Notes: generated by a model not told the origin, from the letters alone. A stretch of 33,500 bases of DNA from Anaerolineales bacterium (GCA_037382465.1 JARRPX010000016.1:1-33500); one strand, 5' to 3'; shown: positions 16,988-24,724, counted from the first letter of the stretch. Numbers and translations are program-made.

Positions 16988-17497
16988 TTAAGCCTCTGGC
17001 TGATCCCGGAGTACTTTTTCATCCCCGCGGTATAACTCCCAGGGGTAGAGGATGGATGCAGCGGTACTTGCAGCATAGTAATTGGGTTTCGCTTGTGAAA
17101 ATAGGCTTCGGTACGGGTTGAAATGCAGAACACAGGTGTACGGAATTCCCCCTGCTGCAGCAACACGGTTCTTGACCGCCGTTATCGTCCGTCCCGATCC
17201 CCAAACGTCATCAACGACGAGGACGCGCCGGCCCGAAAGCTGGACGTCATTGGGGAACTGTATGAACTGAGGCCATGCAAGCAGCTTCGCAGCCTTACGT
17301 TCGGCCTCGAAGGGAAAATCGACGGAGGCGGTAAGAACGTCTTCAATGTTCAGACGTTCGGCGATCATACCACCCGGGATAATCCCACCCCGCGTGACGA
17401 TCACCATTGCCTCGAACTCGGTTTCAAATTGCGGTGTAAGATGGTCGATCAGGCGGTCGACTTCATCCCATGTGAGTAATTCTCTGCGCTGCGACAT
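16988..17497 (-). CDS. Phosphoribosyltransferase, hypoxanthine/xanthine type
   Basis: A 169-residue type I phosphoribosyltransferase. The PRPP loop VLVVDDVWGSGRT lies at residues 92-104, and MVIVTRGGIIPGGMIAERL near 31-49 is the second conserved region with the RGG turn that binds pyrophosphate. The short hood and C-terminal region (LYPWELYRGD) resemble xanthine-guanine or hypoxanthine phosphoribosyltransferases, which salvage purine bases with PRPP. The precise base cannot be read from sequence. The ATG at 17497 has no good ribosome site but follows a short leader from the promoter at 17532-17560. It is separated from the S1-like gene by its own promoter. Confidence 0.85.
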   Translation of the reverse strand: MSQRRELLTWDEVDRLIDHLTPQFETEFEAMVIVTRGGIIPGGMIAERLNIEDVLTASVDFPFEAERKAAKLLAWPQFIQFPNDVQLSGRRVLVVDDVWGSGRTITAVKNRVAAAGGIPYTCVLHFNPYRSLFSQAKPNYYAASTAASILYPWELYRGDEKVLRDQPEA

Positions 17498-17531
17498 GGT
17501 TCAACATCCAAATCGGGAATCGATCCTCGTA

Positions 17532-17560
17532 ATCATAGCATCAGGTCAACTCGGATACAA
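17532..17560 (-). promoter_or_regulatory. Putative sigma-70 promoter of the phosphoribosyltransferase gene
   Basis: TTGTAT (17560-17555) and TATGAT (17537-17532) on the minus strand with a 17-base spacer. Transcription would start near 17525, about 28 bases before the ATG. Confidence 0.65.
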
Positions 17561-17575
17561 CGCTTCCCGGCTCGT

Positions 17576-17809
17576 TTATAGCCGCGGATTCACCGGCAAG
17601 TAATGGGCCTCGATCCTTCGCCGTCCAGCGTGGGTTCGTCGGTCATTACAGAACGGACACTCGCCCGGTCTCTCGGCATGGATTTCGCAGCCTGCTGTGA
17701 AAAGCGGGACGAGCGATCCATTCGTTGGAAGACATTCGTCCCGAATTCTGCAAGCCGGAAGGAACCGAATCCGGGGTCGTCTGTCGAGTACCGCTGGAGT
17801 TTGAATTAT
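17576..17809 (-). other. Intergenic stretch with an open frame holding a C-x2-H / C-x2-C pattern, start codon missing
   Basis: Between the 59-codon gene and the phosphoribosyltransferase lie about 308 bases with no convincing gene. One minus-strand frame is open for 77 codons to a TAA at 17578-17576 and contains GCEIHAERPGECPFC, a plausible zinc-binding pattern, but has no ATG, GTG or TTG before it. A different frame starts with ATG at 17736 and would join this motif through a single-base frameshift near 17690. It may be a broken small gene or chance. A GGGACGA/TCGTCCC inverted repeat with CTTTT after it (about 17704-17743) could end transcription of the upstream genes. Confidence 0.25.
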
Positions 17810-17985
17810 TCAATCGAGCGTACGAGCTCCAGGAATTCCTGCCACTCCTCGGCAAAGAAATGCACGGTGACCGTGCCCAATTCCAAATGGTAGGTTTCCT
17901 CCCCATCGGGTTCGTTTGCCTTCCAGATCATGAATTGAGACGTCTCACTCAGGGTGGAAGTCTCGATATCGTTTTCTTCCGACAT
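17806..17985 (-). CDS. Small acidic protein of unknown function (59 aa)
   Basis: A 59-residue reading frame starting at ATG 17985. The evidence for a real gene is a very good ribosome site (GGAGGAG, six bases upstream) that overlaps the stop codon of the preceding 102-codon gene, and a coding-like composition. The protein is acidic, with an unstructured first 17 residues (SEENDIETSTLSETS) followed by what look like two beta strands and a helix (FMIWKANE, YHLELGTVTVHFF, AEEWQEFLELVRSI). It has no signal peptide or membrane segment. I do not recognise a family. The tight coupling suggests it works with the 102-residue protein. Confidence 0.7.
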   Translation of the reverse strand: MSEENDIETSTLSETSQFMIWKANEPDGEETYHLELGTVTVHFFAEEWQEFLELVRSIE

Positions 17986-17988
17986 GAT

Positions 17989-18297
17989 TTACTCCTCCAT
18001 CTCCTCGCCGCTGAAGGAAGCCAACACTTTCTCTAAAGCCACAAGGCTGGCCCCGGAATGTCTGCTGGCATCGATCTCCGGCGTGAAATATCTACGTTCA
18101 AATTCGTTGGGGACAAAGTCCGGATCGTTGATCGTCGCTTTAACCACGGCGTGTACACGCCGTCTTCGATCTGCATCCCAGCCGCGTATCAACTGAGTCC
18201 AGTAAACCGCATAAGAGAATTCTGAATCATGAACGTCTTCCTTGGCAGCCATATTTCGCTGCAACAACCTTTTCAAGGCTTCTCTGATCGAAGTCAT
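17989..18297 (-). CDS. Hypothetical protein (102 aa)
   Basis: A 102-residue soluble protein of unknown family. The frame runs on to 18474, but that extension overlaps the AI-2E transporter gene and is cysteine-rich and atypical; the ATG at 18297, 29 bases after the transporter stop, is the likely start. The sequence is mixed charge and appears largely helical (REALKRLLQRNMAAKEDV, then YWTQLIRGWDADRRRRVHAVVKA). Its C-terminal residues GEEMEE overlap the ribosome site of the following 59-codon gene. It is probably translated from the same transcript as the two transporters. No catalytic motif is visible. Confidence 0.65.
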   Translation of the reverse strand: MTSIREALKRLLQRNMAAKEDVHDSEFSYAVYWTQLIRGWDADRRRRVHAVVKATINDPDFVPNEFERRYFTPEIDASRHSGASLVALEKVLASFSGEEMEE

Positions 18298-18325
18298 CTC
18301 GTCATTCCGCAGCGAACAGTAAATG

Positions 18326-19534
18326 TCAACTGCCGTTGCCCTGGCCTTTATTCCGGCGGAGTCTATCGAGCAGATGCACAATACGTGCAGGCGGCGTCCG
18401 CGGTTCCCTGAGCACGTCGATCGGTGGATCCCAGGGGGATAGATCGAACATCTTACGGAACGTATATCTTCCAAGCAAGATCATGGATGCCATCATCGGC
18501 GAGGACAACAGCAAACCCAAAACGCCAGCCAAACTCGCTCCGATCAACAATCCGAACAAGATGAGCACGGGATGCAAATTAAGCGATGCGCCCATGATGC
18601 GGGGCACGACGAGGTAATCGATCAACTGATCGAGGACGACGACACAGACAACGACGAGCAAGCCGTGCGCAAAAGGTGTGAGGCCATACCAGTTGGCAGG
18701 CTGAAACAAAGCGACCAGCGCAGCGACCAGGCCTGCCGTGAACGGACCGAGTATCGGTACAAATTTCGCGATGCCACCGAGAACACCCAACCCCAACGAA
18801 AAACGCAGTCCGAGCGCAGACATCAAAATCCAGGTCAAAAGGCCCGACGTCGTAACCACGAGCAGTTGACCGCGCAGGAACGCATTCCAGATTGTGGCCA
18901 ACGCACTCCGCAATCGATGGAGGTCGTCCTGATACTGGGGGATACCGATATCGTGGACGGCCGAATGGATATGGGGATAATCGATGATGATGAAATAGGC
19001 CACCGCGAAGGTGAAAAAGACGCTCGCCAGGGACTCTATGGCGACCGAAGCCAAAGAGGCGATCAGCGTGCTGACCTGCCCAAAGATGGGTTGAATCGAG
19101 GCCAAGAGATTTTCGGCAAGTGTGGGTAAGTCGAGCTGCGAGAGATTGATGTGCCATGGACCGATCATGAAAGTCTCTGTGGAAATATTAGCCAATTGTT
19201 CGGGAAGCCCCATCAACATCGTCTGCAGAACCTGGAAGAGTGATTGCAACTGGCTCACGACCGCGATTCCGGCCCAGGTCGACAACCCAAGAATGATGAT
19301 CAAAACGAGTAAGAAGCAAATGTTGGCCGCCAAACTCCAGGAAAGTCGCGTGCTCTGATGCAGTAGACGGACGAGAGGCACTTCCAGAAACGCCAGAATC
19401 AACGCCGTGATCAGGATGGGAATCACGCCATGGAAGCGCGATAATAAACCGACGATCAAGAGCAAGAGGATCGCCCCTACGAAAGCTTTCGTCAACAGAC
19501 TCCAGCGCGGGGAGATGTTAGCCTTCGTTTTCAT
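18326..19534 (-). CDS. AI-2E family transporter (second of a tandem pair)
   Basis: A 402-residue membrane protein of the PerM/TqsA/YdiK family (AI-2E transporter). The usual arrangement is seen: two N-terminal helices (residues 14-30 and 34-49), a third near 67-90, a soluble middle region (about 95-155) and a C-terminal set of helices with the family stretch GGIAKFVPILGPFTAG, then NLHPVLILFGLLIGASLAGVLGLLLSSPM. Members have been linked to export of small molecules, including the signal AI-2, and to ion or pH homeostasis, so the substrate cannot be named. Its start overlaps the end of the upstream paralogue by 17 bases, so they are co-translated and may form a hetero-oligomer. Confidence 0.88.
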   Translation of the reverse strand: MKTKANISPRWSLLTKAFVGAILLLLIVGLLSRFHGVIPILITALILAFLEVPLVRLLHQSTRLSWSLAANICFLLVLIIILGLSTWAGIAVVSQLQSLFQVLQTMLMGLPEQLANISTETFMIGPWHINLSQLDLPTLAENLLASIQPIFGQVSTLIASLASVAIESLASVFFTFAVAYFIIIDYPHIHSAVHDIGIPQYQDDLHRLRSALATIWNAFLRGQLLVVTTSGLLTWILMSALGLRFSLGLGVLGGIAKFVPILGPFTAGLVAALVALFQPANWYGLTPFAHGLLVVVCVVVLDQLIDYLVVPRIMGASLNLHPVLILFGLLIGASLAGVLGLLLSSPMMASMILLGRYTFRKMFDLSPWDPPIDVLREPRTPPARIVHLLDRLRRNKGQGNGS

Positions 19535-20774
19535 TTTCTGTCTCGTTCTCTACACGACGATCCTGCCGCGAAATCGACTCCCGCAGTCGATCGACCAGGC
19601 GGTGAAACCGGCCCGGGATGCGGAATTGATCGTCTTCCAATTCAGGGTTCAACACCTCGGTCCAATCGTCAAAACCAACGGTCTTACGATAGATATAACC
19701 CAAAATCACACGCAGCGAGGCTGCCACCGGGGCAGCCAATAGCAGTCCGAGGACACCCGCGATCATCCCGCCCGCCAAAACCGAAATCAAGACGGCGAGT
19801 GGGCTCATGTTCAAGCTCCTGCCGATGATTCGGGGAACGAGCACGTTGTTCTCGACTTGTTGAACGATGATATAGAACGCCAAAATAATGACGCTGTAGG
19901 CCAACGGAGTCACGCCCAGCCAATTCTCCGGTTGAAAAAGCGCAACCAGAACTCCAACGATGGCCGCAATCAAAGGGCCGAACATGGGCACGAATTCCAT
20001 GAAACCCGAGATCAAGCCCAGGACGAGAGAGAATTGTAACTGCAGGATGGTAAGACCTAACGCGACGGTGGTACCGACGACCAAACCCAGAATGGACTGC
20101 CCGCGCAAAAACGAATTCCATACCTGCGTGATTTCATTCAGGATGAGACGGACATCGTTTCGATACAAAGGAGGTATCCAGGCTAGAAAGCCTTCATCGA
20201 AGGTCCCCATATCGAGCAGAAAGTAAACGCTTAAAACCAGCACCAAAATCACGGAAGTGATCGCCGACGCCGTGGCCTTGGCCACAGAGGCAAGAAGACT
20301 CCCTGTCTGCGAGAGTATTGGCTGCAACGCGGAGGCGACATCGGCCAGGAAGGGCTCGAGATTTACGGTCGAAAGATCCACCGTCCACGGTCCGATTTGA
20401 ACCGTTTTCTGCCCCAAGGCGACAATCTGGTCCGGTAGCTCGACGGACAAATCCCCCAGGTAAGAGGCGAGTTGAACGACACCGGACGAAATCGCCACCC
20501 CAACACCCGTCGTGAGAGCCAGCAGGACGGCAATCAAAACGAGGTACACGATCAGGACAGAGATCCCACGCGAGACGCGCAGCTTCCGGCAGATTCTGGA
20601 AGTGATCGGATGCAGCAGATAGGCCAGCAAGAAAGCCAGGACGAGGGGAGCGATCATCTGACGCAGGAGCATCACCAGACCGAGCGCAAATACGAGCAGG
20701 ATGATGCCAAACACGAGCCGCGTTCCGGGCTGCCAGGATGGCGAGTTGGATGGATCCATTGGGGTTGGTTTCAT
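19518..20774 (-). CDS. AI-2E family transporter (first of a tandem pair)
   Basis: A 418-residue paralogue of the next gene. It has the same topology: N-terminal helices near residues 18-55 and 66-95, a soluble segment about 100-150, and a C-terminal membrane core with FMEFVPMFGPLIAAIVGVLVALFQPENW and MSPLAVLISVLAGGMIAGVLGLLLAAPVAAS stretches, here quoted only in part as family landmarks (GPLIAAIVG, GVLGLLLAAP). The acidic C-terminal tail ends in NETENENEG, whose codons contain the start of the second gene. The ATG at 20774 has no strong ribosome site; an ATG at 20759 is the alternative. A promoter overlapped by a palindrome lies about 200 bases upstream, so the pair is probably regulated. Confidence 0.88.
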   Translation of the reverse strand: MKPTPMDPSNSPSWQPGTRLVFGIILLVFALGLVMLLRQMIAPLVLAFLLAYLLHPITSRICRKLRVSRGISVLIVYLVLIAVLLALTTGVGVAISSGVVQLASYLGDLSVELPDQIVALGQKTVQIGPWTVDLSTVNLEPFLADVASALQPILSQTGSLLASVAKATASAITSVILVLVLSVYFLLDMGTFDEGFLAWIPPLYRNDVRLILNEITQVWNSFLRGQSILGLVVGTTVALGLTILQLQFSLVLGLISGFMEFVPMFGPLIAAIVGVLVALFQPENWLGVTPLAYSVIILAFYIIVQQVENNVLVPRIIGRSLNMSPLAVLISVLAGGMIAGVLGLLLAAPVAASLRVILGYIYRKTVGFDDWTEVLNPELEDDQFRIPGRFHRLVDRLRESISRQDRRVENETENENEG

Positions 20775-20971
20775 GCGCCAATCTCGAATTGGATACGTGT
20801 CGTTTCCGATTTTATACTGCCATCCATCGAAGTCGATGTAAGGGAGATTCTACCCATTCCGGGCCGGCAGGCAAACCGTTTCGCCGATGGCGCCGTACGG
20901 GTTTCTACAGCCAGGGCACGATGCTTCCTGCGGCGGACGACCGCCTGCCTGCAATCGTTCCATCGAACACA
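20775..20971 (-). other. Palindrome-rich 5' leader of the AI-2E transporter pair
   Basis: About 200 bases without a convincing gene. It contains an outer inverted repeat GGCAGGC (20866-20872) with GCCTGCC (20943-20949), a tight hairpin GGCGG-ACGA-CCGCC (20932-20945), and a GGCAAACC/TTTCGCC repeat near 20870-20885. The style (short GC-rich hairpins with GGGCACGATGC-like words) resembles dispersed palindromic intergenic repeats that I associate with Chloroflexota and cyanobacterial genomes. It may equally be a folded leader RNA. I could not match it to a known riboswitch. Confidence 0.4.
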
Positions 20972-21013
20972 CATATATAGCAATATATATTGCCATATAT
21001 GCATTTTCTACAA
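20972..21013 (-). promoter_or_regulatory. Putative AI-2E operon promoter overlapped by an AT-rich palindrome
   Basis: On the minus strand TTGTAG (21013-21008) and TATATA (20989-20984) are 18 bases apart. A 30-base palindrome at 20972-21001 spans the end of the spacer, the -10 and the start point: its core GCAATATATATTGC (20980-20993) is perfect and the flanking CATATAT/ATATATG arms add seven pairs after one mismatch. This is the place expected for a repressor operator. A second short palindrome, TACAATTTGTA, lies at 21009-21019 over the -35. Confidence 0.5.
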
Positions 21014-21054
21014 TTTGTAATGCCTCTCCAAAGAAGTGCATCACTCACTCGGGC

Positions 21055-21096
21055 AATAAAACTTGGGAGGTAGGCGGTTCCCGTCTGCCTCCCAAG
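21055..21096 (-). terminator. Intrinsic terminator of pnp
   Basis: On the minus strand CTTGGGAGGCAGACG and its partner (21096-21062) form a stem of about 15 base pairs with two G-U pairs and a 5-base loop, followed by TTTTATT. It begins 47 bases after the pnp stop codon. Confidence 0.9.
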
Positions 21097-21143
21097 CGAC
21101 GAAGCAAGTTGATCTGCGCTGCTCGGTGTCGAGCGGCGCCCGT

Positions 21144-23330
21144 TCAATCCCGATCGCGGGTTTTGGACCGGCGGCCGCCTTGTGAACGATTGCCGGAACG
21201 ACGCCCTGGAGGTCGATCGTGAGCGGCGGCCTCCTCCGGCGTCCATCCTTCCAAAACCGCTTGCCTGGATAGACGGATCTTACCATCCGCGTCAATGTTG
21301 GTCACCATCACGGTAATTTCGTCTCCCACCTGGGCGACGTCTTCGACTCGCTTGACGTGTTCGCTGTCCAGTTGGGAAATGTGCACCAGGCCGTCGACCT
21401 TCGGCAGGATTTCGACGAAGGCGCCGAAATCGGTCACACGTACCACGCGTCCGGTGTATATCCGGCCGACGACGGCTTCTTCCGTGAGCTCTTCGATCAT
21501 CTGCTTTGCTTGTGCCGCGCTGGGGCCGTCCGCCGAGGCAATGTACACCGTGCCGTCGTCTTCGATGTCGATCTTGGCTCCGGTATCCTCCTGGATCTGG
21601 CGGATGATTTTCCCGCCGGGGCCAATTACCGCACCGATCTTTTCCGGATCGATGTTCAATACCGTCATCCGGGGTGCGTGGGGTTTCAACTCCGCACGCG
21701 GCTTCGGAATGCACGCTTCGATCTTGTCGAGAATGAACATCCGGCCTTTACGTGCCTGTTCCATCGCTTGCGACATGATTTCGGTGGTGATGCCGGCGAT
21801 TTTGATGTCCATCTGCAGCGCCGTGATGCCCTTGCGCGTTCCCGCGACTTTGAAATCCATGTCCCCGAGATGATCTTCGATGCCCTGGATGTCCGTCAGA
21901 ATGACGTATTTATCGCTCTCTTTTATCAGCCCCATCGCCACTCCGGCAACCGGGGCCTTGATCGGAACACCCGTGTCCATCAAAGCCAGCGTCGACCCAC
22001 AAACGGAGGCCATCGAGGTCGAACCGTTGGACGACAGCACCTCCGAGACGAGCCGCAGCGTGTAGGGAAATTCCTCCAAGGATGGCAGCACGGGGACCAG
22101 CGCGCGTTCGGCCAGCGCGCCGTGCCCGATTTCGCGCCGCGAGGCGCCGCGCAGCATGCGCGTCTCACCGACGGAGAACGGCGGGAAATTATAATGGTGC
22201 ATGTAACGCTTTTCCTCGACCGGTGATAGACCGTCGAGTTCCTGTCGTTCCCGGGGTGTTCCCAAGGTCGCCAAGGTCAAAACCTGAGTTTCACCGCGGG
22301 TGAAAAGGCCGGAACCGTGCGCTCGAGGACTCAAGTCGACTTCCGCCGAAATCGGGCGTACGGCATCCAAATCCCGGCCGTCCGGACGGTGATGTTGGTT
22401 CAGTATCTGTGCGCGTACGTCGGCCTTCTCCAGCGCCGAAAACGCCTCGCGCACGTCCATGTCGGTAAAAGCCTCGTCGGCCGTCAAGGCAGCCACTGTT
22501 TCGTCCCGCAATTCGTTGAGCGAACGATCGAGATCGGCCTTGGCCAGCGATTGCGAGGCGATTTCCTGCAGCCGATCACCGGCGTACTGCGCCACCGCTT
22601 CGCGCACGTCATCTGCAAGGGCGAAAACGGGATAATCACGTTTTGGCTTGCCGACTTCTTCGCGCATCTGGTTCTGCAGGTCGATCAGCGGCTGCATCGC
22701 CTTGTGACCGGCAGCGAGTGCCGCAACCATGGTGGCCTCATCGACTTCGTTCGAGTTGCATTCGACCATCAAGATGGCATCGCTCGTACCGGCCATGCGC
22801 AAGTTCAAATCGGACTCCTTGATATCGGAATATCCGGGATTGAACAGGAACTCCCCGTCCTTGCGGATCACCCGCAATCCAGCCACGGGGCCATTGAAGG
22901 GGATGTCGGAGATGGTTAAAGCCGCCGAAGCGCCCAGAATGGCGAGCACATCGATCGGCGTTTCCTCGTCCGCGGACAAGGAATACAGGATGACCTGCAC
23001 GTCGTTGCGCATGTCCTTGGGGAACAAGGGACGGATGGGTCGATCCGTCAACCTGGCGATGAGGATCGCCGCTTCGGAAGGTCGTCCTTCACGACGAAAG
23101 AACGACCCGGGGATTCGTCCGCCGGCGTACATGCGTTCTTCGTAATCCACGGTGAGCGGGAAAAAATTGATCCCTTCTCTCGGGGACGATCCCATCGTTG
23201 CGGCGGCGAGAAGGACCGTGTCCCCCTGGCGAACGGTCACAGCACCGCCTGCCTGACCGGCGAGTTTGCCGGTCTCGAGAATGATGGCTCTTCCATCAAT
23301 CTCCGTCTGAAATTGTTTCGTACCTAACAT
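21144..23330 (-). CDS. pnp: Polyribonucleotide nucleotidyltransferase (PNPase)
   Basis: A 728-residue 3' to 5' phosphorolytic exoribonuclease, a core of the RNA degradosome. Two RNase PH domains are visible, the first with FFPLTVDYEERMYAGGRIPG and FFRREGRPSE near residues 55-82, the second with the catalytic region DHLGDMDFKVAGT near 481-493. A KH domain follows (IGAVIGPGGKIIRQIQE, about 560-576), then an S1 domain (VTDFGAFVEILPKVDGLVHISQL, cited as landmark VDGLVHISQL). The basic tail is Arg/Gly/Ser-rich. The frame extends upstream to 23426, but the ATG at 23330 gives the family N-terminus (MLGTKQFQTEIDG) with AAGGGAA upstream. It follows rpsO, the classic rpsO-pnp pair, and ends in a strong terminator. 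Confidence 0.97.
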   Translation of the reverse strand: MLGTKQFQTEIDGRAIILETGKLAGQAGGAVTVRQGDTVLLAAATMGSSPREGINFFPLTVDYEERMYAGGRIPGSFFRREGRPSEAAILIARLTDRPIRPLFPKDMRNDVQVILYSLSADEETPIDVLAILGASAALTISDIPFNGPVAGLRVIRKDGEFLFNPGYSDIKESDLNLRMAGTSDAILMVECNSNEVDEATMVAALAAGHKAMQPLIDLQNQMREEVGKPKRDYPVFALADDVREAVAQYAGDRLQEIASQSLAKADLDRSLNELRDETVAALTADEAFTDMDVREAFSALEKADVRAQILNQHHRPDGRDLDAVRPISAEVDLSPRAHGSGLFTRGETQVLTLATLGTPRERQELDGLSPVEEKRYMHHYNFPPFSVGETRMLRGASRREIGHGALAERALVPVLPSLEEFPYTLRLVSEVLSSNGSTSMASVCGSTLALMDTGVPIKAPVAGVAMGLIKESDKYVILTDIQGIEDHLGDMDFKVAGTRKGITALQMDIKIAGITTEIMSQAMEQARKGRMFILDKIEACIPKPRAELKPHAPRMTVLNIDPEKIGAVIGPGGKIIRQIQEDTGAKIDIEDDGTVYIASADGPSAAQAKQMIEELTEEAVVGRIYTGRVVRVTDFGAFVEILPKVDGLVHISQLDSEHVKRVEDVAQVGDEITVMVTNIDADGKIRLSRQAVLEGWTPEEAAAHDRPPGRRSGNRSQGGRRSKTRDRD

Positions 23331-23520
23331 AAGTAAATGTTCCCTTCCCGCCGTTGGCAGAGACGGGTCAGGGACTGGAGGGCGGCCACCAGGTAGCGAC
23401 AATCCTCCCTGATGGACGGACCCCAATTCCTAACCCTTTGACAAGAGGCCAAGGCGTATATTCTACTTAACTATTTTATTCGATTCGTCAGATTGAGAAA
23501 GCGACATTAGCCCATTACCC

Positions 23521-23551
23521 GCTACGAGTAGATCAATCGTCTACTCGTAGC
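23521..23551 (-). repeat. Perfect 12-bp hairpin between rpsO and pnp
   Basis: GCTACGAGTAGA (23521-23532) and TCTACTCGTAGC (23540-23551) pair perfectly around a 7-base loop, starting 11 bases after the rpsO stop codon. No T-run follows on the minus strand, so it is not a typical terminator. In other bacteria the rpsO-pnp spacer carries a stem cleaved by RNase III that leads to pnp autoregulation; this stem sits in the same place. Confidence 0.75.
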
Positions 23552-23561
23552 GTGGGTGGAC

Positions 23562-23834
23562 TTATTTTCGGCGGATACCCAACCGTTCCGTTAAGTCAAG
23601 ATAAGAAGCCGCATTGTTGCGTTTGAGATAGGCAAGATGCCGTCTGCGCTGACCGACCAGCTTTAGAAGACCGCGTCGAGACGACTCGTCATGTTTGTGC
23701 GTACGCAAATGATTGGTTAACTGCTGGATTCTCTCGGTCAGGATCGCAACCTGCACTTCAGGCGATCCGGTGTCGTTCTCATGCCGATGAAACTCGTCAA
23801 TTATTTTCGTTTTTTCTTCTTTCGATAATGTCAC
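23562..23834 (-). CDS. rpsO: Small ribosomal subunit protein uS15
   Basis: A 90-residue protein, the standard S15 length. The family is clear: [22 protein letters not shown], then [25 protein letters not shown] in part ([12 protein letters not shown]) and [21 protein letters not shown]15 binds 16S rRNA early and organises the 30S platform. The start is GTG at 23834, with AAGGAG about eight bases upstream; an upstream ATG at 23858 is in frame but lies before the ribosome site. The leader from the promoter at 23922-23950 has several short GC stems, and S15 represses its own mRNA through leader structures in many bacteria. It is followed by pnp. Confidence 0.97.
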   Translation of the reverse strand: MTLSKEEKTKIIDEFHRHENDTGSPEVQVAILTERIQQLTNHLRTHKHDESSRRGLLKLVGQRRRHLAYLKRNNAASYLDLTERLGIRRK

Positions 23835-23921
23835 GACATCTGCTCCTTGGCAGGTCACCCTTCGGGAAGATCAACGTTTCCATCTTGTTGCCGCCCGTGG
23901 GTCTAGTCTCTGCAGTTGAGG

Positions 23922-23950
23922 ATTATACCAACCCCTCATTTCGACGACAA
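23922..23950 (-). promoter_or_regulatory. Sigma-70 promoter of rpsO-pnp
   Basis: TTGTCG (23950-23945) and a perfect TATAAT (23927-23922), 17 bases apart on the minus strand. The -35 box overlaps the last codons of the upstream AlkD-like gene. The leader is about 80 bases. Confidence 0.8.
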
Positions 23951-24724
23951 GGTATTCTCCAGCAGCTCGCGCTGCCGTGGCGGAAACGAGTCGAGTATAC
24001 TGTGCGTCATATCCTGCGCCGCTTTGCCCACCCCAGCGATTTCGTCCATCAGGAAGCGCGCGGCTTCGGGTGGGCTGCGCCCCACAAGGGTTTCTATCAA
24101 GCGCCGCAAAGCCCTTTTCTCCTCCAGTTTCGCCGTCGCCGTAAGACCGGCGATCAAGCGGTAGACCGAGGGGATGTCTTTGAATTGGTGATCTTCGACC
24201 GCGGCATCCAAAGCGATCAAGGCAAAAGTGCGCAGCCTGCGCTTCGAATCGTGCAGCCAGGTTTCCACTTCATCCAGGAATCTGGGAACGTCGCGTTCCC
24301 GCCAGCTCTCGAGTCCCAGGCGAGCCATTTCGACGATCACATCTTCATCGTCGCAGTTCACTACGTAATCGACGGCCCATTTCGGTACGTCTGCATTTGC
24401 CTGGCCGCTCAAGATTGCACAGGCGAGCAAGCGCATCTCCCGATAGCTGGCCTCCCACAGCGCTGCGGAAGCCGGGCGCGCATGCTCTGGTTGTTCCTGC
24501 GCGCATCGCCGTAACGCCACACCGATGGCCCGAATGACGGGCTTGGGCACGCGCAGGCTGCGCGCTATTTCATCCGCCGTCTCCAGACGATTCGGACGTC
24601 GGGTACGATCGGCGTATAGATCGAGGACGTCCGCGCATTTCCGGCGCAGCGCCACCGGGTCCGCAATCTGATCGATGATCTCGTCGATTTGCTCGTTGAG
24701 ACGGGCGGGTTTTACCGCAGACAT
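23936..24724 (-). CDS. AlkD-like HEAT-repeat protein (possible DNA alkylation repair family)
   Basis: A 262-residue, mostly helical soluble protein. Repeated helical pairs with tryptophan and arginine anchors (LWEASYREMRLLACAILSG, WAVDYVVNCDDEDVIVEMA, VETWLHDSKRRLRTFALIA) resemble the HEAT-like repeats of the AlkD/AlkC DNA glycosylase superfamily, in which the first of these is the W-x5-E-x2-LA signature. I do not see enough to name catalytic residues, so the glycosylase role is an inference. The frame runs back to a GTG at 24742 against the proS stop, but the ATG at 24724 with GGAGG 11 bases upstream is the better start. It follows proS directly and probably shares its transcript. Confidence 0.6.
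   Translation of the reverse strand: MSAVKPARLNEQIDEIIDQIADPVALRRKCADVLDLYADRTRRPNRLETADEIARSLRVPKPVIRAIGVALRRCAQEQPEHARPASAALWEASYREMRLLACAILSGQANADVPKWAVDYVVNCDDEDVIVEMARLGLESWRERDVPRFLDEVETWLHDSKRRLRTFALIALDAAVEDHQFKDIPSVYRLIAGLTATAKLEEKRALRRLIETLVGRSPPEAARFLMDEIAGVGKAAQDMTHSILDSFPPRQRELLENTLSSK

Noticed and set aside
20860-20950. Purine or c-di-GMP riboswitch suggested by GTTTCTAC and GGCAAACC words on the plus strand
   Set aside because: The words are on the strand without a downstream gene and the remaining conserved parts of either aptamer are missing.
21357-22226. Long open frame (289 codons) on the plus strand opposite pnp
   Set aside because: It lies wholly within the well-supported pnp gene, has no ribosome site or family motif, and is the kind of antisense frame expected in GC-rich coding DNA.
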